From DHVE2 group archaeon (GTDB lineage Archaea > Thermoplasmatota > Thermoplasmata > Thermoplasmatales > Aciduliprofundaceae), in the NCBI GenBank assembly GCA_015522935.1, contig WALH01000094.1, forward strand, positions 1 to 12,320: a stretch of 12,320 nucleotides of DNA, given 5' to 3'. Shown here piece by piece: positions 1 through 5,491 of the stretch. Position 1 is the stretch's first letter, and every line of letters starts with the position of its first letter. The notes under the pieces are model-generated. The model saw only the letters and a program-made list of their open reading frames with translations, was not told the DNA's origin and searched no databases. A program made the position numbers and the translations under genes.

Positions 1-47
1 CCATATTTCCTGAACAGTTGTTTTCCCTGATACTCATATAGATTCAT
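1..47 (-). CDS. sucC: Succinyl-CoA synthetase (ADP-forming) beta subunit, N-terminal fragment
   Basis: The reverse strand from 47 reads ATG and then the start MNLYEYQGKQLFRKYG, which closely matches the conserved opening of the SucC beta subunit (MNLHEYQAK-LF--YG), the first strand and helix of its ATP-grasp fold. Only 15 codons lie inside the window. The enzyme interconverts succinyl-CoA and succinate with formation or use of ATP in the cytoplasm. The start has a GAGGG Shine-Dalgarno overlapping the malic enzyme stop codon, and the gap to that gene is 11 nt, so it is very likely the next gene of the same operon. A sucD alpha subunit would be expected just beyond the window edge. The call rests on a short but distinctive N-terminus. 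Confidence 0.8.
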   Translation of the reverse strand, partial: MNLYEYQGKQLFRKY

Positions 48-58
48 ATTTTATCCCT

Positions 59-1408
59 CTACTCTGTATATGCCTTTATATATCCATGCTTCATTAAAAA
101 TTGAACCTTATCACGAGATTCTTTTATTATTCTCTCTGCATTCTCATAAATTTCATTGCGGGATGATTTTCTTCTCGCTATTCCCTGCTCAATTGCTTTC
201 ATTGCAACCGCTGTGGCTTCTCTTGGAAATACTTCCCAATCATCCATTGTTGGAATTACATGATCCTCGCTCAATCCTTTTTCCTCTGCAACTTCCGCTA
301 TTGCATGCGCTGCTGCTATTGCCATCTCATCGGTTATTGTTTTTGCATGAACATCAAGAGTTCCTCTGAATATTCCTGGAAATCCAAGAGAGTTGTTTAC
401 CTGATTTGGAAAATCAGAGCGGCCAGTTCCAACAATTTTAGCTCCTGCTTCCTTTGCATCCCATGGCCAGATCTCAGGGAGTGGGTTAGCCATAGAAAAT
501 ACTATTGCATCATCATTCATCTTTTTTATCCATTCTTTCTTTATTAACCCAGGCTGCGATTTTGTGAATGATATCAGAACATCTGCATTGGTGAGTGCTT
601 CAGGTGTGCTTCCAGTAACATTGTCTTTGTTTGTTTGAGCGAGCATCTTTCCTCTATACGGGAAAAGTTTTTCTAAATCCATATCATGAGTAAGAACTGT
701 AGGCTTGCCATTCACAAGGTCAACAACCCGTATATTTCCCGGTGGAACACCTGCTTTGATTAATACTCTCACCACAGCTGTACCCGCTGCGCCTATACCC
801 AGTTGCGCTATCGTAACCTCATTTAGTTTTTTACCCACTATCTTTAAAGCATTGATCACTCCCGCAAGAACAATGGATGCAGTTCCCTGCTGGTCATCGT
901 GCCACACAGGAATATTTGATTCTTCCCTCAATTTATCAAGAATGTAAAAGCACTTGGGGGATGAGATATCCTCAAGATTTATTCCTCCAAATGTAGGGGA
1001 TATTAACTTTACTGTTTCTATGAATTTATCTGGGTCCTTCGTATCTACCATTATGGGAAACGCATCCACACCACCTAAATATTTGAATAACAACGCTTTT
1101 CCTTCCATCACTGGTAATCCAGCCAGAGGGCCAATGTCTCCGAGACCTAAAATTCTTGTTCCATCAGAGACTACGGCTACATAATTCCATTTGTTTGTGT
1201 GTTCATATACCTTCTCTGGATTTTTTGCTATATCTCTGCAGGGTTCCGCCACACCGGGCGTATACCATATTCCAAAATCTTGGAATGATGTAATTGGTAC
1301 CTTAGGTATCACTTCTATTTTCCCCCGATAATAGGGATGCATTTTTATCGCTTTCTTCGCAGGTTCTTCTGCTTTTTTCAATAATTCTTCTTTTGTTATT
1401 TTTTTCAT
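59..1408 (-). CDS. NAD(P)-dependent malic enzyme (malate dehydrogenase, oxaloacetate-decarboxylating)
   Basis: This enzyme oxidatively decarboxylates malate to pyruvate and CO2 with NAD(P)+ and a divalent metal. The 449-residue protein has the N-terminal malic domain with WYTPGV (Tyr49, proposed acid), MEGKALLFK (Lys104, proposed base), and the metal ligands in INLEDIS (Glu146, Asp147) and HDDQQGT (Asp171/172). The Rossmann domain has GIGAAG at 204-209, followed by Asp230 at the end of the second strand, which hints at NAD rather than NADP. ANPLPE and GTGRSDFPNQ follow. It is the short prokaryotic type, slightly long at the C-terminus. An in-frame GTG at 1417 lies inside the GGAGGTG ribosome site, so the ATG at 1408, about 5 nt after that site, is the better start. 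It lies 38 nt after the fumarate reductase flavoprotein and 11 nt before sucC, which suggests a role in C4-acid metabolism. Confidence 0.93.
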   Translation of the reverse strand: MKKITKEELLKKAEEPAKKAIKMHPYYRGKIEVIPKVPITSFQDFGIWYTPGVAEPCRDIAKNPEKVYEHTNKWNYVAVVSDGTRILGLGDIGPLAGLPVMEGKALLFKYLGGVDAFPIMVDTKDPDKFIETVKLISPTFGGINLEDISSPKCFYILDKLREESNIPVWHDDQQGTASIVLAGVINALKIVGKKLNEVTIAQLGIGAAGTAVVRVLIKAGVPPGNIRVVDLVNGKPTVLTHDMDLEKLFPYRGKMLAQTNKDNVTGSTPEALTNADVLISFTKSQPGLIKKEWIKKMNDDAIVFSMANPLPEIWPWDAKEAGAKIVGTGRSDFPNQVNNSLGFPGIFRGTLDVHAKTITDEMAIAAAHAIAEVAEEKGLSEDHVIPTMDDWEVFPREATAVAMKAIEQGIARRKSSRNEIYENAERIIKESRDKVQFLMKHGYIKAYTE

Positions 1409-1421
1409 TTTATTCACCTCC

Positions 1422-1436
1422 TATAGTTTTTCTATA
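1422..1436 (-). other. Small inverted repeat in the flavoprotein-malic enzyme gap
   Basis: The 38-nt gap, the longest inside the operon, contains TATAG-AAAAA-CTATA on the minus strand, ending directly before the malic enzyme Shine-Dalgarno site. A 5-bp all-weak stem is marginal. It could tune processing or translation between the fumarate reductase and malic enzyme cistrons, or mean nothing. I see no convincing TATA element in this gap. Confidence 0.25.
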
Positions 1437-1446
1437 TTCACATATC

Positions 1447-3147
1447 TCATTCCAGCACGGGTAAATCTATCTTCCTTGCCAGCACCCTTTTACCACGGTA
1501 GTCTGGCAGGAGAATTGGAGATTTTCTCCACATAGGCACATTTATTTTTTCCACTTCCTTCGTAAATAATTTCACATGCTTCAAGGTCAGTTTGCCAGGT
1601 TTGCCTGAATTCCTTGCTACCTTCGCAGCTGAAATTCCAGCACGGCGACCAAACACATTGTAGTCCAAGAGCGAATTACCCATAAGGCGATTCTTACCGT
1701 GAACTCCACCTTCAACTTCTCCTCCAGCGAAGAATCTTGGATACGGCTCGCCATTTGCTTTTATTACCTGAGCATTGGCATTTATTTCAACTCCTCCATT
1801 CTGATAGTGCAGCGTTGGGAAAACCAAAATAGGATCCTTTGTCATGTCAATTCCAAATCTCTTGTACATTCGATACATAGCATCTAAATTCTTGCGAATT
1901 GCTCCCTCACCACGCAGTTCTTCAATCATTGGTGAATCAAGCCATATTCCTCGCATACCAGTTGGCGTCTTAACACAATTGTTACGGGCATAGCATTCGC
2001 GAATAAACACTGATGCTTCAACATCTCTCGGCTCTAAAGGAAATACAAATGTCTCTCCATATTTATTCACGGGTGTTGCTCCCATCGTACGAACCTTCTC
2101 AGTTATGAGCAATCCCACAATCTGCTCAGGATACGCCGCCCCTGTGGGATGATACTGCACGGAATCCAGATCTCTCAATCTTGCCCCTGCACGATAGGAC
2201 ATTACAAGACCATCCGCAGTTGCACCGTAATGATTAGTCGTGGGAAATCCTCGTATATGCAGTCTACCCCAGCCGCCTGTGGCAAGGACTGTTGCCTTTG
2301 CACGAACAACATAATATTCCTTGGTTTCCATATTCCAGAGAATTGCTCCTCCAATTTCACCATCCTCAGTGGTAATTAATTCAACTGCTGGACTGAATTC
2401 TAAAACGGGAATTCCACGGTTTCTTGCTTCATCTCTTATCACTCTCATTATCTCCATTCCAGTATAATCCTTCGCTGAATGCAATCGCATTCTTGATGTT
2501 CCACCACCCCACCTTTCAATGAAATTTCCATTCTCATCCTTATCGTACATCACGCCTAATTCTTCATGCCATTTCATTATTAAAAGTGCATCTTCTGTTA
2601 ATGCTTTCACCAGTTCATGTTTATTTGCAAAATGTCCTCCTCCAAGAACATCCATATAGTGAATTATCGGAGAATCCCATGGTCTATCCGCCGCCTGGAT
2701 ACCACCCTGAGCCATCATTGAATTTGCATCTCCATGCCTTAATTTCGTTGCAAGGAGTATATTCTCCGCTGGGATCCCTTCATAATTTGCCCAGAGAGAG
2801 GCTACTGTTCCTGCACCACCACCTCCAATCACAAGAATATCAACATCATAGTCTATATCGCTTAAATCAACGTCATCGGGATTCAGAGCAGGCCATGCTT
2901 CAAGAATATCCGCCACTTCATTCGGTACTATATCTCCCTTGTTTGGTCCAATTCTCAGCTCTCTCTTTCCACCAGGCGCATAATCTGGATGAAATTTACT
3001 TAGGACTTCTTCCCTCTCCTTCATGCTAAGTTCAAGTTCAATCTCCTTTTCTTTGTTTCTTATTCTCTCTTCTCTTGTTTTCTCCACTAATTCTATGCTT
3101 TCTCTCATATATTCGGGATATCCCCTAATCATCTTCAGTTCTGCCAT
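1447..3147 (-). CDS. frdA: Fumarate reductase / succinate dehydrogenase-type flavoprotein subunit
   Basis: This FAD protein of the FrdA/SdhA family interconverts fumarate and succinate. The FAD motif is VIGGGGAG at 106-113. Fumarate-site residues match E. coli FrdA by motif: QYHPTG (His333), TEKVRTMG (Arg353), EPRD (Arg374), PTLHY (His447) and KNRL (Arg487). Three things are odd. About 100 charged residues precede the FAD motif, which normally lies near the N-terminus. Only about 79 residues follow Arg487, against about 200 in E. coli FrdA, so the C-terminal helical domain is mostly absent. At the site of the covalent-FAD histidine the sequence is NSMMAQGG, with Asn142, so FAD is probably non-covalent as in TfrA or L-aspartate oxidase. 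The start is the ATG at 3147, after a GAGGTGGGG site inside the frdB 3' end and 1 nt after its stop. The upstream in-frame GTG at 3159 lies within that site. L-aspartate oxidase is an alternative but is disfavoured by the adjacent iron-sulfur subunit. Confidence 0.88.
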   Translation of the reverse strand: MAELKMIRGYPEYMRESIELVEKTREERIRNKEKEIELELSMKEREEVLSKFHPDYAPGGKRELRIGPNKGDIVPNEVADILEAWPALNPDDVDLSDIDYDVDILVIGGGGAGTVASLWANYEGIPAENILLATKLRHGDANSMMAQGGIQAADRPWDSPIIHYMDVLGGGHFANKHELVKALTEDALLIMKWHEELGVMYDKDENGNFIERWGGGTSRMRLHSAKDYTGMEIMRVIRDEARNRGIPVLEFSPAVELITTEDGEIGGAILWNMETKEYYVVRAKATVLATGGWGRLHIRGFPTTNHYGATADGLVMSYRAGARLRDLDSVQYHPTGAAYPEQIVGLLITEKVRTMGATPVNKYGETFVFPLEPRDVEASVFIRECYARNNCVKTPTGMRGIWLDSPMIEELRGEGAIRKNLDAMYRMYKRFGIDMTKDPILVFPTLHYQNGGVEINANAQVIKANGEPYPRFFAGGEVEGGVHGKNRLMGNSLLDYNVFGRRAGISAAKVARNSGKPGKLTLKHVKLFTKEVEKINVPMWRKSPILLPDYRGKRVLARKIDLPVLE

Positions 3148-3148
3148 T

Positions 3149-3976
3149 TTAATCCCCACCTCTAAATTTAAGTGTATTCTCCACAGTTTTCTTCTCCTTC
3201 TCTCTGCCTTTTGTGATAAGATATCTATATAGTTCCTTAACTTTTTCTGGGTTTTCTTCTCTCATCTTCTTTATCATTTCAAATCCCTTCTCAAATACAC
3301 CTTTCTCCAATTCCTTTAATCTCTCTTTCAAAAATGGTGATTTTTTCAGATAATATTTTCCATAAAGCCTTCTAGCGAACTGTGCCAGATGGTAATGCTG
3401 TATCTCTGCTGGGCATCTCAATGTGCAGAGCCCGCATTGAATACAGTCAAAACTCAATTTTGCAACTCTTTCAACATCTCCCCTTATCGCCGCCTGGATG
3501 TAATACATAACATCAAGTTCTTGAGGACACGCTTTTGTGCATGTATTGCAGGATATGCACCTTGCAATCTCTGGATAATACTCCAGGAAAACATTTGGTG
3601 ATGGTTTTACTTTATCAATATCATAAGTTGCCTTGTTTGCAGGAACAAATGGAATCTGGGCAAGGTACATTCCATCCTCAACTGTTGTCTGGCATGCCAA
3701 CGCTGTTCTGAATCTGTATTCTCCCTTCTTCCGATATATGGTTGCACAGGCACCACAGAATCCAGCTCTGCATCCTGCGCCTCTAATATAACGATAGCCT
3801 GCATACTCTAACGCTTTCATAATTGTTAGACCTGCAGGAACTTTATATGGCTTGCCCATAACATATATTGTTACCCAGTGCTCAACTTCCTCTGGGGGAG
3901 ATGCTGCTTTCTTTATCTCATTCATTATTCTTGCACTATCCACTTCTAACAATTCAACTTTCTTCTTCTCTGCCAT
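3149..3976 (-). CDS. frdB: Fumarate reductase-type iron-sulfur subunit ([2Fe-2S] plus two [4Fe-4S])
   Basis: This is the electron-transfer partner of the following flavoprotein. Residues about 36-110 form a plant-type ferredoxin domain with C69-x4-C74-x2-C77 and C95, binding [2Fe-2S]. Two full CxxCxxCxxxCP motifs follow: C140/143/146/150 and C178/181/184/188. Classical SdhB/FrdB carries [4Fe-4S] and [3Fe-4S] clusters, so two canonical four-Cys sites make this more like the N-terminal part of methanogen TfrB or a ferredoxin-type variant. The last 70 residues are lysine- and glutamate-rich and predicted helical. There are no membrane segments. The start chosen is the ATG at 3976, about 6 nt after GGAGGGTGA; a TTG at 3982 would overlap the upstream stop codon. 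It begins 2 nt after the FrhB-type gene and ends 1 nt before the flavoprotein gene, so translation is probably coupled. Confidence 0.88.
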   Translation of the reverse strand: MAEKKKVELLEVDSARIMNEIKKAASPPEEVEHWVTIYVMGKPYKVPAGLTIMKALEYAGYRYIRGAGCRAGFCGACATIYRKKGEYRFRTALACQTTVEDGMYLAQIPFVPANKATYDIDKVKPSPNVFLEYYPEIARCISCNTCTKACPQELDVMYYIQAAIRGDVERVAKLSFDCIQCGLCTLRCPAEIQHYHLAQFARRLYGKYYLKKSPFLKERLKELEKGVFEKGFEMIKKMREENPEKVKELYRYLITKGREKEKKTVENTLKFRGGD

Positions 3977-3978
3977 AT

Positions 3979-5043
3979 TCAATCACCCTCCTCAGGAAGT
4001 CCTTCAAAATCCTGAAGTTCTTCTTCCCTGAAATCCATAACAGGAGGTATATCATCATTCACACCCGGCTTGTAATCAAACAGCTTCTGCAAATCATTTC
4101 CAACTATTCCAAACAGGCGATATAGGGGGATATCCATCGGACACGCTTGCTGACAGAGACCACAACCTATGCACGAGGTTCCCATATGAATCAGCCTTCC
4201 TAAATGGAAGAGAGTCTTGTCCGTGGGCAATCTTATACCACTTTTCTCATCTGCCCAGCGGAAATATTTGTCGGATTCATAATCAAAAACGCTGTGGTCT
4301 TCAAAAAAGCATTCCTTGCAGAAGCAGATCGGGCACGCATCCTTGCAGTTGTGACAGTTCAGACAAGAGGATAAGAAATCTTCAATCCCCTTTGTTCCAC
4401 CCTTTATTCTCTCTTCTTTGAGCCATTTTTCCCTATTATTTCTGTGAATTTCAATCCATTTTGTATCATCTCTTTCTCCTTCTTCAATTCCCATATTTTT
4501 CAGAAATTCCTTTCCATTATCGCTCAGAGAGAAGAATACAGGCTCCTCCACACCTATTATTCCAAATCCTATATCTCCAACACCTTTTATGGGCGTGGGG
4601 TACTCACAGACGTTGCAGGAATCTCTCACTTTTTCACTTATTTCATTCTTCTTCATCTTCTCAATTAATTCTTCCTCACTAATCTTTTCATTTTTAAACT
4701 CTCTTGCATGAACTGTGCCAGGACAATCATAACTTAAAATAGTGATGTTATCAGGGTTGATCTGATTAAACTTAACTAATTCTTTAAATGTTCTCGTCTC
4801 GCAGGGTCTCAAAATTGCTAATAATTTTCTACCGGATTTCTTTAATCTTGTTATTCTCCTGAGCATATCTGCCCCATTCCACTGCATCACGGGCGCAATT
4901 GGAGTCAATTTATCCACATCTTCCTTTCTTGTTATAAGGGCATAAGTATAAGAATCCTTTGTTGGAGCAGGAGCCATCACTGCTTCTATCAATTTTTTCT
5001 CAAAAGCACTTTTTATAAAATCCCTCAACTTATCATTGTACAA
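3979..5043 (-). CDS. FrhB/FdhB-family flavoprotein with two C-terminal ferredoxin clusters
   Basis: This resembles the beta subunits of F420-reducing hydrogenase and formate dehydrogenase, which bind FAD and exchange electrons with F420 or another soluble carrier. The FrhB-type core covers roughly residues 1-220 and includes the typical RPCETR at 79-84, DCPG at 106-109 and a CxxC at 143-146. It is followed by C227/230/233/237 and C291/294/297/301, two [4Fe-4S] sites, with extra cysteines at 240, 242 and 245 (CFCKEC). The start is proposed as TTG at 5043, 5 nt after GGAGGTGA and 1 nt after the mvhD stop. This matches the spacing of the other operon starts, and earlier in-frame TTG codons lie inside mvhD. 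FrhB paralogues next to HdrA and MvhD are known in methane-oxidising and sulfate-reducing archaea. No catalytic hydrogenase or formate dehydrogenase subunit accompanies it here, so it probably is the entry or exit point for a soluble carrier; F420 is not proven. Confidence 0.85.
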   Translation of the reverse strand: MYNDKLRDFIKSAFEKKLIEAVMAPAPTKDSYTYALITRKEDVDKLTPIAPVMQWNGADMLRRITRLKKSGRKLLAILRPCETRTFKELVKFNQINPDNITILSYDCPGTVHAREFKNEKISEEELIEKMKKNEISEKVRDSCNVCEYPTPIKGVGDIGFGIIGVEEPVFFSLSDNGKEFLKNMGIEEGERDDTKWIEIHRNNREKWLKEERIKGGTKGIEDFLSSCLNCHNCKDACPICFCKECFFEDHSVFDYESDKYFRWADEKSGIRLPTDKTLFHLGRLIHMGTSCIGCGLCQQACPMDIPLYRLFGIVGNDLQKLFDYKPGVNDDIPPVMDFREEELQDFEGLPEEGD

Positions 5044-5056
5044 ATTAATCACCTCC
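5041..5056 (-). promoter_or_regulatory. Shine-Dalgarno site and TTG start of the FrhB-type gene
   Basis: The minus strand reads GGAGGTGATTAATTTG. The SD core complements 5051-5056, TAA at 5047-5045 ends mvhD, and TTG at 5043-5041 is the only start codon at a proper distance. The SD therefore lies within the last mvhD codons and decides a non-ATG start. Confidence 0.7.
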
Positions 5057-5491
5057 AAGGGAATCAATATACTTGAAATCCGATGGACCTTTCTTCTTTA
5101 TCAGCTCTGTGTATTCATTCATTACTCTTGCAAATTTTGGTCCTTCACTTCCTGAGATCCATTCCAAAAGTATACGCTCATCGTCAAATCCAAGGGATTT
5201 CAAAACAGTCTTAACGATCGCTACTCTCCTCCTTGCCTTGTAGTTTCCATTTATGTAATGACAGTCTCCTGGATGACATCCTCCAAGTATTGTTGCATCT
5301 GCTCCTTCCTGCAAAGCACGAATCAGATACACAGGGTCAACAGTTGATGAGCACATCACCCTAATCGGTCTTATGCTCGGTGGATAATGCAATCTCGCAG
5401 TTCCAGCCATATCTGCCGCAGCCGAAGTACACCAGTTGCAGAAGAAACCCACTATTACGGGCTCAAACTCCTTTTCTTTTTCTTCATTCAT
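5045..5491 (-). CDS. mvhD: MvhD-family [2Fe-2S] electron-transfer subunit
   Basis: This is a stand-alone MvhD protein of 148 residues, about the usual family size. MvhD carries electrons between the donor module (hydrogenase, formate dehydrogenase or FrhB-like protein) and HdrA. Conserved cysteines are C18 and C21 (FCNWC), C47 (VMCSS), and C72 and C77 in GGCHPGDCHY, the family signature that binds a [2Fe-2S] cluster. The ATG overlaps the stop of the upstream HdrA-like gene in an ATGA junction, with GGAGGT about 6 nt before it. It sits between the tandem HdrA-like protein and the FrhB-type protein, exactly where a bridge between these two would be expected. There are no membrane segments or signal peptide. 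Confidence in family is very high; the actual partners are inferred from gene order. Confidence 0.95.
   Translation of the reverse strand: MNEEKEKEFEPVIVGFFCNWCTSAAADMAGTARLHYPPSIRPIRVMCSSTVDPVYLIRALQEGADATILGGCHPGDCHYINGNYKARRRVAIVKTVLKSLGFDDERILLEWISGSEGPKFARVMNEYTELIKKKGPSDFKYIDSLGGD

Noticed and set aside
1422..1436. Transcription terminator after frdA
   Set aside because: The stem is only 5 weak base pairs and a strong ribosome site follows at once, so read-through into malic enzyme is more likely.
2586..3029. Plus-strand open frame of 147 codons opposite frdA
   Set aside because: Its product is dominated by Leu, His, Pro and Ser repeats from the complement of Glu/Lys-rich coding sequence, and it has no ribosome site. 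The opposite strand has a clear flavoprotein.
1447..3147. L-aspartate oxidase (nadB)
   Set aside because: The AQGG motif and fumarate-site residues are shared with NadB, but the directly coupled three-cluster iron-sulfur subunit and absence of nadA/nadC nearby favour a fumarate reductase.
3607..3804. Second minus-strand frame inside frdB
   Set aside because: It overlaps the [2Fe-2S] domain coding sequence in another frame and shows no motif or start signal.
1447..3976. AprAB (adenylylsulfate reductase) with HdrA'/MvhD as a Qmo-like partner
   Set aside because: Qmo next to Apr would give a similar layout, but the flavoprotein carries the fumarate-site signature (QYHPTG, PTLHY, KNRL) and the small subunit has a [2Fe-2S] domain that AprB lacks.
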